DNA of 38,435 nucleotides. Source: CAYLGY01 sp964383325 (lineage in GTDB: Bacteria > Pseudomonadota > Alphaproteobacteria > Rhizobiales > Rhizobiaceae). The notes under the pieces were generated by a model that did not search any database, was not told the origin of the DNA, and saw only the letters and a list, made by a program, of their open reading frames with translations. The first letter of the stretch is position 1. Every line of letters begins with the position of its first letter. Shown in pieces: positions 7,574 through 16,237 of the stretch. The DNA lies in the NCBI GenBank assembly GCA_964383325.1, contig CAYLGY010000012.1:1-38435 (forward strand), written 5' to 3'. The position numbers were made by a program, and so were the translations under genes.

Positions 7574-8863
7574 ATGACGGATGCAACAGCCAGGCTCGAC
7601 CTTGGCGACAGCACAAGGGAGTTCCAGATTCGCAAGGGCACGATCGGGCCGGATGTGATCAACATCTCGTCACTCTATGCCGAGACGGGCATGTTCACCT
7701 ATGATCCCGGCTTCACGTCGACCGCGAGCTGCGAATCCAGAATCACCTTTATTGATGGCGACAAGGGCCTGCTGCTGCATCGCGGCTATCCGATCGAGCA
7801 GCTTGCCGAGCACGGTGACTTCCTGGAAGTCTGCTATCTCCTTCTCTACGGCGAATTGCCTACTGCCGCGCAGAAGAAGGATTTCGACGAACGCGTCACG
7901 CGCCACACCATGGTACATGAGCAGATGACGCGGTTCTTCACCGGCTTCCGCCGCGACGCGCATCCCATGGCGATCATGTGCGGTGTCATGGGCGCCATGT
8001 CCGCCTTCTACCATGATTCGATCGACATTTCCGATCCGCATCAACGCATGGTGGCCAGCCTGCGCATGATTGCGAAGACGCCGACCATTGCCGCGATGGC
8101 CTACAAGTATTACGTCGGCCAGCCCTTCGTCTATCCGCGCAACGAGCTCGGCTACGCCGCCAACTTCCTGCATATGTGCTTCGCGGTGCCGTGCGAGGAA
8201 TACAAGGTCAATCCGGTGCTGGCGCGCGCCATGGACCGGATCTTCATCCTGCATGCCGATCATGAGCAGAATGCATCGACATCAACCGTGCGCCTTGCCG
8301 GCTCGTCGGGAGCCAATCCCTTCGCCTGCATTGCCGCCGGCATTGCCTGCCTGTGGGGGCCGGCGCATGGCGGCGCCAACGAGGCGGCGCTGAATATGCT
8401 GGCCGAGATCGGCACGGTCGACCGTATTCCGGAATATGTCGCCCGTGCGAAGGACCGGAACGATCCGTTCCGCCTGATGGGCTTCGGCCATCGCGTCTAC
8501 AAGAATTATGATCCGCGCGCCAAGATCATGCAGCAGACCACGCATGAAGTCCTCGGTGAGCTGGGCATCAAGGATGATCCGCTCCTCGACGTGGCACTCG
8601 AACTGGAGCGCATTGCGCTCACCGACGAGTATTTCATCGAGAAGAAACTCTATCCGAACATCGACTTCTATTCGGGGATTACCCTGAAGGCGTTGGGTTT
8701 CCCGACCACCATGTTCACCGTCCTGTTTGCGGTCGCGCGCACGGTGGGCTGGATCGCGCAGTGGAACGAGATGATCGAGGATCCGCACCAGAAGATCGGT
8801 CGGCCGCGCCAGCTCTATACTGGTGCGCCGCAGCGCGACTACGTGCCCGTCGCCAAGCGCTAG
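7574..8863 (+). CDS. gltA: citrate synthase (type II)
   Basis: Condenses oxaloacetate and acetyl-CoA to citrate at the entry to the TCA cycle. The product is 429 residues, typical of the hexameric bacterial type II enzyme. Active-site residues align as His230 (LHADHEQNASTSTVR), His265 (GPAHGGANEAAL), His306 (FGHRVYKNYDPRA) and Asp364 (NIDFYSG). The start at 7574 has a clean AGGAG ribosome-binding site 6 bases upstream. It is convergent with lpxB; the 29-base gap carries a small inverted repeat that overlaps the stop codon. Confidence 0.98.
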   Translation: MTDATARLDLGDSTREFQIRKGTIGPDVINISSLYAETGMFTYDPGFTSTASCESRITFIDGDKGLLLHRGYPIEQLAEHGDFLEVCYLLLYGELPTAAQKKDFDERVTRHTMVHEQMTRFFTGFRRDAHPMAIMCGVMGAMSAFYHDSIDISDPHQRMVASLRMIAKTPTIAAMAYKYYVGQPFVYPRNELGYAANFLHMCFAVPCEEYKVNPVLARAMDRIFILHADHEQNASTSTVRLAGSSGANPFACIAAGIACLWGPAHGGANEAALNMLAEIGTVDRIPEYVARAKDRNDPFRLMGFGHRVYKNYDPRAKIMQQTTHEVLGELGIKDDPLLDVALELERIALTDEYFIEKKLYPNIDFYSGITLKALGFPTTMFTVLFAVARTVGWIAQWNEMIEDPHQKIGRPRQLYTGAPQRDYVPVAKR

Positions 8864-8874
8864 CACCATAGCGC
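8857..8874. terminator. hairpin between convergent gltA and lpxB
   Basis: GCGCTA (8857-8862) and TAGCGC (8869-8874) form a perfect 6 bp inverted repeat with a 6-base loop, overlapping the gltA stop codon. No T-run follows on either strand, so it is a weak terminator candidate, placed mainly by its position between convergent genes. Confidence 0.35.
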
Positions 8875-8892
8875 ATGCGGAACTGAAGGCGG

Positions 8893-10059
8893 CTATCGCT
8901 TTCTGGCCAGTTCCATCACGATTGCAGCCGACCGGTCTCCCGCCGGCTGCGCGGTGGCAAGGGCGGCGCGAGTCGTCTCGTAGCCTTCCAGCACCGCATT
9001 GCGGGCAGAACCACTCTCCCAGAGCATTTCGATCGCCCGCGCCAGATAGGCGGGCCGCGCCTGGCCGTCATAATATTCTGCGATGATCGGCCGGTCGGCA
9101 ATGAGATTAGGCAAGGCACCCGACCACACCCGCACCAGCGGGAGGGCAAGCCGCATGATCCGGTCGAGCTTGTAGCAGGAAATTGCCGGTACCCCGGCAA
9201 GGGCGAGTTCAAGCAGCACCGTTCCCGAGGCGGCCAGCGCTGCGTCAGCCCGGCCAAAGGCCTGCCATTTCTCCGCCTCGGTCACGGTGACGGTTGCAGA
9301 CAGGCCCAGCGAGCCGAAATAATGTCGGATCCGCGCCTCGTGGCGCGCCAGGGTCGGTACCACTACCTCGAATATATTGCCGCGCGCGGCGAGAATCTCC
9401 GCCGTCTCGGCGAAGGTCGGCGCAAGCGTCTCCACCTCCGAGCGGCGGGATCCGGGCAGCAGCAGCAGGCTTCGCCTTGCCGGATCGGGGCCGCCCCGCG
9501 CAGCCTGCATGGCCCGTGCGCCAGCAAGACCTTCATGGCTGGTCAGGCGATGGCCGACAAAGCTGCCCGGCGGCCCGCCAAGGCGTACCAGTTCGGCCGG
9601 CTCAAAGGGCAGCAGGCAGAGAACATGATCGATGCAGGTCTTCATCTTCTCCGCCCGACCCGGCATCCAGGCCCAGACGCTCGGACAGACATATTGAATG
9701 ATCGGCAGCGCAGGATCGAGCTTGCGGATCTTCTTCGCCACGCGCAGGTTGAAAGCGGGGCTGTCAATCAGAACGACACAATCCGGTCGCGCCGCGACCA
9801 GCGAGCGGGCGGTTTGGCCAACGAGACGCAAGAGCCGCGGCAGGTCACGCAACACTGCGGTAATTCCGGCAATGGCAATGATTTCCGGATCGAACAGGCT
9901 ATCCATCCCCTCGGCACCGAGATGCGCTCCGCCGACGCCAATCAGTTCCACCCGCCCGGAGACGATCCGGCGCAGGGCACGCACCAGGTCGGCGCCGAGC
10001 AGGTCGCCGGACTCCTCTCCGGCGACAATCGCAAGGCGCAATCCGGGACCGGTTTCCAT
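8893..10059 (-). CDS. lpxB: lipid-A-disaccharide synthase
   Basis: Peripheral inner-membrane glycosyltransferase (GT19) that joins UDP-2,3-diacylglucosamine and lipid X to give the lipid A disaccharide. The product is 388 residues from ATG 10059-10057. Family landmarks: IVAGEESGDLLGADL near residues 10-24, VVLIDSPAFNL near 100, YVCPSVWAWMPGR, LLLLPGSRRSEV, and the C-terminal LAASGTVLLELAL and RPIIAEYYDGQA. The ATG shares its first base with the TGA of lpxI (TGATG), indicating translational coupling. It is the last gene of the lpxD-fabZ-lpxA-lpxI-lpxB run. The open frame extends further upstream inside lpxI but shows no LpxB sequence there. Confidence 0.96.
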   Translation of the reverse strand: METGPGLRLAIVAGEESGDLLGADLVRALRRIVSGRVELIGVGGAHLGAEGMDSLFDPEIIAIAGITAVLRDLPRLLRLVGQTARSLVAARPDCVVLIDSPAFNLRVAKKIRKLDPALPIIQYVCPSVWAWMPGRAEKMKTCIDHVLCLLPFEPAELVRLGGPPGSFVGHRLTSHEGLAGARAMQAARGGPDPARRSLLLLPGSRRSEVETLAPTFAETAEILAARGNIFEVVVPTLARHEARIRHYFGSLGLSATVTVTEAEKWQAFGRADAALAASGTVLLELALAGVPAISCYKLDRIMRLALPLVRVWSGALPNLIADRPIIAEYYDGQARPAYLARAIEMLWESGSARNAVLEGYETTRAALATAQPAGDRSAAIVMELARKR

Positions 10060-10961
10060 CAGCCGGACCCCTGCGCGCCCGGCTCGATGCCGATAATGAA
10101 CATACCTTCCCGCTCTGCCGCAGCGAGCGTCTCCTCGCGTTCCAGGATCAAGGTGCGCCCAGCCTGCAGGGCGATGCCGCGAAGGCCGGCTCTCGCCGCA
10201 TCGTGAACCGTCCGCACGCCGATCGCCGGCAAGTCGGCCCGCAATTCCTGGCCCGGCTTGGCGCACTTGGCCAGCACCCCGCCTGTTGCGCCCGCCAGAC
10301 GCCCGTGCTGGCGCAGCGCCACGGTGCGTTCGAGCAATCCGTCGGTCCCTTCAATGCCTTCCAGCGCGATGGCCCTGCCGCCGATCGCAATGGCCGCCTG
10401 GCCGATATCCAGCACGCCGATGGCCGATGCCGCCTCGAATGCCGCGTCGATGTCCTTCCAGTCGTTTCTTGATGGCGCGCGAGACCCCTGCGGGCCGACT
10501 GTGGTGACCACGTCCGGCAACAACTCATGCACACCGATGACCTCGACCCCGATTTGCTCGACATGGCGGACGATATGGCGCAGCAAGCCGTCATCGCCGA
10601 GTAGCAATGCGCGCGCCAGTTGCGGTAGCAGGCGCAACAGTCCCGTGCTCCAGCGCAGATGGCCGAGTCGAGGCCGGCGCTCGACGGATCCTGCCATGAC
10701 AAGATGGCGCACATCGTGGCGACGCAGGTGCCGTGCAAGGTCAGGAAAATCCTCCAGGCGACGCGTCTCGCAAGGCAGTCCGGCAAAGCAGCTTTCCGGC
10801 AATGCCTCCCCATCGATACGAAAGACGATGGCGCGCTGGCCCTCGTCCCGCAGCTTCTTCGCCAGTTGGACTGGCAGCATTCCGCCGCCCGCCAGGATCG
10901 CTATGCACTCCTCGCGCGCGATCCGGGGCCGTTCCGGCTCAGCCCTGCGCCTCGCCATCAT
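10059..10961 (-). CDS. lpxI: UDP-2,3-diacylglucosamine pyrophosphatase LpxI
   Basis: Cleaves UDP-2,3-diacylglucosamine to lipid X and UMP, the step done by LpxH in enterics. LpxI is the version typical of alphaproteobacteria. The product is 300 residues. The N-terminal AILAGGGMLPVQLA and the C-terminal EGIEGTDGLLERT (around the family's catalytic aspartate), KCAKPGQELRADLPAIG and GIALQAGRTLILERE are characteristic of the DUF1009 family. The first ATG gives a 23-base overlap with lpxA; a start one codon later is equally possible. Other in-frame starts would cut into the GGG motif. Its place between lpxA and lpxB supports the assignment. Confidence 0.95.
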   Translation of the reverse strand: MMARRRAEPERPRIAREECIAILAGGGMLPVQLAKKLRDEGQRAIVFRIDGEALPESCFAGLPCETRRLEDFPDLARHLRRHDVRHLVMAGSVERRPRLGHLRWSTGLLRLLPQLARALLLGDDGLLRHIVRHVEQIGVEVIGVHELLPDVVTTVGPQGSRAPSRNDWKDIDAAFEAASAIGVLDIGQAAIAIGGRAIALEGIEGTDGLLERTVALRQHGRLAGATGGVLAKCAKPGQELRADLPAIGVRTVHDAARAGLRGIALQAGRTLILEREETLAAAEREGMFIIGIEPGAQGSG

Positions 10962-11769
10962 CCGAATCCGGTTCAGCGGAACCCGGAACGCAGAAATGCC
11001 TGCGTCCGCGCGTCAGGAGAAAGGCGGTCATTTCTGCGACCAGCGGGTCATCGCCATTTGCCGCGCGCACTGCTTCGGCATTCTCTGCCATCGATCCCGG
11101 ACCCGAGAAGATCTGCCGATAGGCCGAACGCAGGGCACGGATGCGCTCGGACTTCAGGCCGGAACGCTTCATTCCTACGACATTAAGGCCGCGCAGCCGA
11201 GCGCGGTTTCCCATCGCCATGCCGAAGGGGATAAGGTCCCCGGCAAGGCCCGAACAGCCGCCGACAAATGCGTGATGCCCGATGCGCACGAACTGGTGCA
11301 CCGCCGTCAGCCCGCCAATATTGGCGTGGTCACCGACTTCGCAATGGCCTGCGAGCGTCGCCTGGTTGGCGAGAATGACGTGATCGCCGACCAGGCAATC
11401 ATGTGCGACATGGCTGTAGGCCATGAAGAAGCCTTTGCGGCCGACCCGGGTGACGCCACGGCTGTTGTCGGAGCCGCGATTCATCGTCACGCCCTCACGT
11501 ATCGTGCATTCCTCGCCGATCTCCAGCGTCGTCAGCCCCCCGCCATGGGAAAGATTCTGCGGCGCACCGCCGAGCGTGGCATAGGGCCATACAACGGTTC
11601 GAGCACCGATGGTCGTCCCGTCAAGCACGGTCACATGGCTCTTTAGTTCCACCCCGTCACCGAGCTGCGCCGTCCCGGCAACATGGCAGAACGGACCGAT
11701 CCGTGCACCCTGCCCCAATTCGGCCCCTGGCTCGACACAGGCGCTCGGATGAATCCAGGTTTCGTTCAT
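10939..11769 (-). CDS. lpxA: UDP-N-acetylglucosamine acyltransferase LpxA
   Basis: First enzyme of lipid A synthesis; it transfers a 3-hydroxyacyl chain from ACP to UDP-GlcNAc in the cytoplasm. The product is 276 residues, usual for the family. The N-terminal two-thirds is a left-handed beta-helix with hexapeptide repeats (IGPFCHV, LGDGVE, IGARTVV and so on). The catalytic histidine is His123 in SHVAHDCLVGDH. A helical C-terminal domain follows. The ATG overlaps the fabZ stop by four bases (ATGA). The tail (PGSAEPDSDDGEAQG) is acidic and overlaps the start of lpxI. Confidence 0.97.
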   Translation of the reverse strand: MNETWIHPSACVEPGAELGQGARIGPFCHVAGTAQLGDGVELKSHVTVLDGTTIGARTVVWPYATLGGAPQNLSHGGGLTTLEIGEECTIREGVTMNRGSDNSRGVTRVGRKGFFMAYSHVAHDCLVGDHVILANQATLAGHCEVGDHANIGGLTAVHQFVRIGHHAFVGGCSGLAGDLIPFGMAMGNRARLRGLNVVGMKRSGLKSERIRALRSAYRQIFSGPGSMAENAEAVRAANGDDPLVAEMTAFLLTRGRRHFCVPGSAEPDSDDGEAQG

Positions 11770-12248
11770 GCATGATCCTTGCTGGACGCCAGCATCGCCG
11801 TCACGACTGCCTCAGCCACGATCGCGCCGCCCACCCTGCCTTCGCAGGAAAATTTCCATACCGGCCCACGCTGCTTCAGCTTGCTGACATGCAGTTCGAG
11901 CTGGTCGCCGGGAACCACGGGCTTGCGGAACTTGGCGCTGTCGATCGACATGAAATAGACGATGTCGGCGCCGCCGGACTGCTGCGCCATGCAGATGGCG
12001 CCTGCGGTCTGGGCCATGGCCTCGACAATCAGCACTCCGGGCATGACGGGATTACCGGGGAAATGCCCGGCAAAGAACGGTTCATTGATCGTGACATTCT
12101 TGATGCCGATCGCCGATTGGTCGCCATCGATCTCGACGATCCGGTCCACGAGCAGGAACGGGTACCGATGCGGGATCAAGGCCATGATCGCCGCAACATC
12201 CAGCGAGCCCCGGGAAGCGGGCTCCTGTTCAGCCATCTCTTCCGCCAT
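11766..12248 (-). CDS. fabZ: 3-hydroxyacyl-[acyl-carrier-protein] dehydratase FabZ
   Basis: Hot-dog-fold dehydratase of type II fatty acid synthesis that draws on the same hydroxyacyl-ACP pool as LpxA and LpxD. The product is 160 residues. The catalytic pair is His62 (AGHFPGNPVMPG) and Glu76 (VLIVEAMAQ), and IPHRYPFLLVDRI is present near residue 25. The start at 12248 was chosen over the ATG four codons later because an AGGAG lies at the right distance before the first. That start overlaps the end of lpxD by 20 bases. Confidence 0.96.
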   Translation of the reverse strand: MAEEMAEQEPASRGSLDVAAIMALIPHRYPFLLVDRIVEIDGDQSAIGIKNVTINEPFFAGHFPGNPVMPGVLIVEAMAQTAGAICMAQQSGGADIVYFMSIDSAKFRKPVVPGDQLELHVSKLKQRGPVWKFSCEGRVGGAIVAEAVVTAMLASSKDHA

Positions 12249-13287
12249 TCTTTCTCCTGTTTGCAGTGAGCGCCGTCAATGTGGCAGTCTCACGGAAAAA
12301 CTCGCGCAAGGGCCGTGCCGGATAGCCGGACCATGTCGTCCCTGGCGGCACGTCGCGCAGGACACCTGCGCCAGCGGCGAGCCGCGCACCACTGCCGATG
12401 CTCAGATGATCGGCAATCCCGACCCCTCCGCCGATCAGCACCCCGTCGCCGACCGTAACCGAGCCCGAAAGGCCACAGGCGCCCGCAATGGCGCAATGCC
12501 GGCCGATCCGTACATTATGCGCGATCTGAACGAGATTATCGATCTTGGTGCCCTCGCCGATGACCGTATCTTCCATCGCCCCGCGGTCGATGGTGGTATT
12601 GGCGCCGATCTCCACATCGTCCTGAATGATGACGCGGCCGATCTGCGGAATCTTCTCCAGCCCCGATTCGCCGACAAGATAGCCGAAACCGTCCTGGCCG
12701 ATGCGTGCACCGGGATGGATGATGACGCGATTGCCGATCAGTGCGCACTGGATCGTCGCACCGGCGCCCACCCGGGATTCACGGCCGATCTGGACATTCG
12801 GCCCGATCACGCTGTTCGGCCCGATGATGGTGCCGCTGCCGATCGCTGCCTTGGCGCCAATCACCGCGCCGGCCTCGATGATGACGCCCGGCTCGATCAT
12901 CGCATCGGCCGACACGACCGCACCGGGAGAAATGCCGGCCTCGCCTGTCATCGGCGTTGGCCGCATCGCTTCGGGAAACAGGATGCGCGAGATCTTGACG
13001 AAATCGGCCTGAGGGTGCGCGGAGACCAGGACCGCCATTTCCGGAGGCATGCTGGCAGCCAGGGCCGGCGGACACAGGATTGCCGCCGCCACGAGACCGG
13101 CCAAGGTCCCGAGTCGCCGCTGGCTGTCAATGAAGACCAGCATTTTTGGCCCGCCCTCGCTCAGGGGAGCAATTCCCTCGATGACGATCTTGCCTTTGGC
13201 TAAATCCAGCAGTTCCGCGCCGGTAATCTCTGCAAGCTCCGCCACCGTGAACGCACGCTGAGGCTGGTAGAAGGCAGAATCAGTCAT
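12229..13287 (-). CDS. lpxD: UDP-3-O-(3-hydroxyacyl)glucosamine N-acyltransferase LpxD
   Basis: Third step of lipid A synthesis; it N-acylates UDP-3-O-acyl-glucosamine. The product is 352 residues from ATG 13287-13285 (MTDSAFYQPQRAFTVAELAE). An N-terminal uridine-binding domain (about 1-110) is followed by a hexapeptide beta-helix. The catalytic histidine is His257 in NLVQIAHNVRIG. No good Shine-Dalgarno sequence precedes this ATG. Longer in-frame starts exist, but the added residues are low-complexity and unlike LpxD. A terminator after bamA separates it from the upstream block, so it probably has its own promoter in 13288-13518, where I could not identify one confidently. ompH/skp, often found between bamA and lpxD, is missing. 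Confidence 0.94.
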   Translation of the reverse strand: MTDSAFYQPQRAFTVAELAEITGAELLDLAKGKIVIEGIAPLSEGGPKMLVFIDSQRRLGTLAGLVAAAILCPPALAASMPPEMAVLVSAHPQADFVKISRILFPEAMRPTPMTGEAGISPGAVVSADAMIEPGVIIEAGAVIGAKAAIGSGTIIGPNSVIGPNVQIGRESRVGAGATIQCALIGNRVIIHPGARIGQDGFGYLVGESGLEKIPQIGRVIIQDDVEIGANTTIDRGAMEDTVIGEGTKIDNLVQIAHNVRIGRHCAIAGACGLSGSVTVGDGVLIGGGVGIADHLSIGSGARLAAGAGVLRDVPPGTTWSGYPARPLREFFRETATLTALTANRRKNGGRDG

Positions 13288-13518
13288 GAGGTTACAAAGC
13301 CCGTGGAGCTGCTGGATCGTTTCTGTTCTCGGACGGACTTGCCCAGCCGCGTCGCAATTCCCGCTTTTCGGATAATTCGCCGGGGAATACAAGTCTCTTG
13401 CCAGCCAGCGCCGCGGCTGTACATCGGAGATTGACCGGCGCGCACAGGACACCGTGCGCACATGCCTTTCGCGCTTGTTCCAGCAATTCCGCACCCACAA
13501 TTCCGCACCCAGAAGGCG

Positions 13519-13544
13519 AAAAGGCCGCGGCTGTCGCCACGGCC
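13519..13544 (-). terminator. Rho-independent terminator after bamA
   Basis: GGCCGCGGC (13523-13531) and GCCACGGCC (13536-13544) form a 9 bp stem (one G-U pair in the RNA) with a 4-base loop. Read on the minus strand it is followed by TTTT (13522-13519). It begins 26 bases after the bamA stop codon. One of the best terminators in the window. Confidence 0.85.
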
Positions 13545-13569
13545 CTTCCCAATTCCTGTTTCCGGAAGC

Positions 13570-16032
13570 TCAGAAGCGGCCGGAAATGCCGAAATTGAAC
13601 TCCTGCACCTTGTCGGTATCTTCCTTCATGACCGGCAAGGCATAGTCGACGCGCAGCGGGCCGAAAGGCGAATTCCAGATCAGGCCGACGCCGACCGATG
13701 CGCGAATGGCCGCGCCGGTGCTGTGCATCGTTTCGCCAGGATCGACAAGCGCGCTCGGATAGCCATAGAGCGTGCCGGCATCGGCAAAGAGCGCGCCGCG
13801 AATGCCGATGCTTTCCGGGACGATCGGCATCGGGAACTGCGTCTCGACCGAGGCATGGAAATAGGTCGAACCGCCGACATGCTCGGTCAGGTTGCCGAAC
13901 GCACTTGGGTAGACGACCGCAGGACCGAAGCCGGCATTCTCGAAGCCGCGGACGATGCGGCTGTTGGACTGGAACAGGTCGAACGTGCTGAGCCCGTTAT
14001 TGCCGATCGAATAGACATGGCCGGCGCCCGCCGAAACGATGCCGACGACATCGAGCGAGTCGACGAGCATGTGATAATAGCTGGCGCGGGTGGTGAAGCG
14101 CAGGAAATTGGCATTACCGCCAAGGCCGGCATATTCGAGTCCAACCGTCGCATAGAGCCCCTCACGCGGATCGCGCATATTGTCGATCGTGTTGTAGATC
14201 AGCGAGCCACTGATCGAGGATTTGGTCCACGGGCTGGCCGCGATCGCATTCTGGATCGCACGCGGCAAGGGGCAGTAGAGCGGGTTCGTATCCGGGTCCA
14301 CGGGCAGGTTCGGATCAAACGGATTGTCCGGATCGTTCCAGCCATAGGGGTTCGGGCAGAATGGCGGATTTCCCGTATTCCAGTCGCCATACGCATAGCG
14401 TTGCTCGGTATAATTATAGGCAAGCTGCGCGACCAGCGCCTCCGTGATCGGCAGGCCGAGCCTGACCGTCGCGCCCTGCACATCATAATCATAGCTGCGA
14501 TTGGTACGCTTCTGCTTGAACAGGTCGAACCCCGCCGACATTCTCCGCCCCAGGAAATAGGGTTCGGTGAAGGAAAGCTGGTAGTTCCGGCTGTCCTTGC
14601 CGCCGCCCAGCGAGAGGCGAATATACTGGCCGCGACCGAGGAAGTTCTTCTCGGTAATGCTGAACTCGGCCGTCGGTCCCGGCGTCTCGCCGCCGGTCGC
14701 ATAGCCGCCGCCGATCGAGAACTCGCCCGTCGCCTTGTCGACCACATCCACGACCAGGATGACCTGGTCCGGCTGGTCGCCCGGAATGGTCGAGACGTTG
14801 ACCGAAGTGAAATAGTCGAGATCCTCCAGGCGGCGCTTGGCGCGCTGCACCAGGGCCTGATTGAAGGCATCACCTTCCGAAATGTCGAATTCGCGCCGGA
14901 TCACATAGTCACGGGTCCGCGAATTGCCACGGATCTCGATGCGCTGGATATAGGTGCGCGCACCCTGGTCGATCGAATAGACCACGGAAATGATGTTGTT
15001 CTCGAAATCCCGGTCGCCGCGTGGCGTCACTTCGGCAAACACATAGCCATGTTCGGCAAGGCCCTCGCTCAGCGCGATGAGGGACTTCTCGACGTCCTCG
15101 GCGCTGTAGACCGCGCCTTCCTTGGTCTTGATCAGGTGGCGCAATGCCTGCGGATCGATATCGCGAACCGAGCTGTCGATCTCGATTGAGCCGAAGCGGT
15201 AGCGCTCGCCTTCCTCGACCGTGATCGTCACCGAATATTCATTGGTCGACTCATCCAGGCTGGCCGTCGACGAGATGACGCGGAAATCCGCATAGCCGCG
15301 ATTGTAATAGAAACGGCGCAGCGCCTCCTCGTCGGCCCGCAGCCGATCCTCGTCATAAACGTCGCTGCGACCGAGGAAGGAGAGCAGGTTGGATTTCTTG
15401 GTGGAGATGACGCTCGCCAGCCGCCGGTCGGAATAGGCATTATTGCCGACGAAATTGATCTGGTTGATCTTCGTGCGGCCGCCCTCCTTCACGGTGAAGA
15501 CGACATTGACCCGGTTCTGCCCGAGTTCGATCACCTGCGAACTGACGGTTGCATCGCTACGGCCGATCCGGGCATAGGCTTCGGCAATTGCCTGCTCGTC
15601 AAGCTCCAGCATGGACTGCGAGAATGTTCCGCCCGGCTTCAGCTGCACGACATTGGTCAGCGCGTTGTCCTTCAGCTTCCGGTTGCCCTGGAAGATGACC
15701 TCATTGATGAGCGCATATTCCTCGACGCTGATTACAAGCGTCCGGCCGGCGACATTGATTCGCACATCCGAGAACAGGCCTGTCGAGAAGAGCCGCTTCA
15801 CGCCCTCGTCGATGTCGCCATCGTTGAAATTCACGTTCGGACGAATGCCGACATAATCGATGATCGTGCCGTCTTCCACGCGCTGATTGCCGCGCACATC
15901 CACGGCGCTGACCACAGCCGCCTGCGCCAGATCGATGGATGCGGGCAGAATCGCCAGCGCAGCTACGGCAATGGTGAGCGCCATACTGATACGCATTGCG
16001 ACTGACCGACTGAAATCCCCTAGTGCCTTCAT
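13570..16032 (-). CDS. bamA: outer membrane protein assembly factor BamA
   Basis: Omp85-family core of the machine that folds beta-barrels into the outer membrane. From ATG 16032-16030 it is 820 residues; a TTG three codons upstream (16041) is an alternative that sits closer to an AAAAGG. A signal peptide (about residues 14-38, ending LAQA-AVV) precedes five POTRA repeats (about 38-430) and a 16-strand barrel. The lid-loop motif VRGF is at 694-697 and the protein ends with a C-terminal phenylalanine (GISGRF), both family hallmarks. An unusual Asn/Asp/Pro-rich stretch bracketed by Cys559 and Cys587 lies in a predicted extracellular loop. rseP is upstream and a strong terminator follows. Confidence 0.97.
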   Translation of the reverse strand: MKALGDFSRSVAMRISMALTIAVAALAILPASIDLAQAAVVSAVDVRGNQRVEDGTIIDYVGIRPNVNFNDGDIDEGVKRLFSTGLFSDVRINVAGRTLVISVEEYALINEVIFQGNRKLKDNALTNVVQLKPGGTFSQSMLELDEQAIAEAYARIGRSDATVSSQVIELGQNRVNVVFTVKEGGRTKINQINFVGNNAYSDRRLASVISTKKSNLLSFLGRSDVYDEDRLRADEEALRRFYYNRGYADFRVISSTASLDESTNEYSVTITVEEGERYRFGSIEIDSSVRDIDPQALRHLIKTKEGAVYSAEDVEKSLIALSEGLAEHGYVFAEVTPRGDRDFENNIISVVYSIDQGARTYIQRIEIRGNSRTRDYVIRREFDISEGDAFNQALVQRAKRRLEDLDYFTSVNVSTIPGDQPDQVILVVDVVDKATGEFSIGGGYATGGETPGPTAEFSITEKNFLGRGQYIRLSLGGGKDSRNYQLSFTEPYFLGRRMSAGFDLFKQKRTNRSYDYDVQGATVRLGLPITEALVAQLAYNYTEQRYAYGDWNTGNPPFCPNPYGWNDPDNPFDPNLPVDPDTNPLYCPLPRAIQNAIAASPWTKSSISGSLIYNTIDNMRDPREGLYATVGLEYAGLGGNANFLRFTTRASYYHMLVDSLDVVGIVSAGAGHVYSIGNNGLSTFDLFQSNSRIVRGFENAGFGPAVVYPSAFGNLTEHVGGSTYFHASVETQFPMPIVPESIGIRGALFADAGTLYGYPSALVDPGETMHSTGAAIRASVGVGLIWNSPFGPLRVDYALPVMKEDTDKVQEFNFGISGRF

Positions 16033-16097
16033 CGGGCTCAATTACCTTTTTTCTCGTTTTCGCACGGCAAGACGGCCGACAATCCAGCTTTACGGTC

Positions 16098-16111
16098 TTA
16101 ACCTATTAACC
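16098..16111. promoter_or_regulatory. paired TTAACC repeat in the bamA upstream region
   Basis: TTAACC occurs twice, at 16098-16103 and 16106-16111, spaced by TA, about 70 bases upstream of bamA in a locally AT-rich gap of 205 bases (16033-16237). TTAACC resembles the half-site of the cell-cycle regulator CtrA, but the spacing (TTAA-N4-TTAA) differs from the classical N7. Regulatory function is inferred weakly. Confidence 0.25.
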
Positions 16112-16237
16112 GGATTTTCGCCTTAGGCAAGGCTCCGATTTCAACATGCTTTACTAATAAGTCCAACGTGGCATTCGCGTCACGCCATTTTTTCGCCATG
16201 GTAAACATCGTCTCAACGTTCTCCCCCTGTCGACCCC

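Noticed and set aside
13292..13552. An 86-codon minus-strand frame between bamA and lpxD that could be a remnant of ompH.
   Set aside because: It spans the bamA terminator and has no helical Skp-like character.
13462..15189. A 575-codon plus-strand open frame opposite bamA.
   Set aside because: Runs antisense to an unmistakable BamA barrel and shows no family features.
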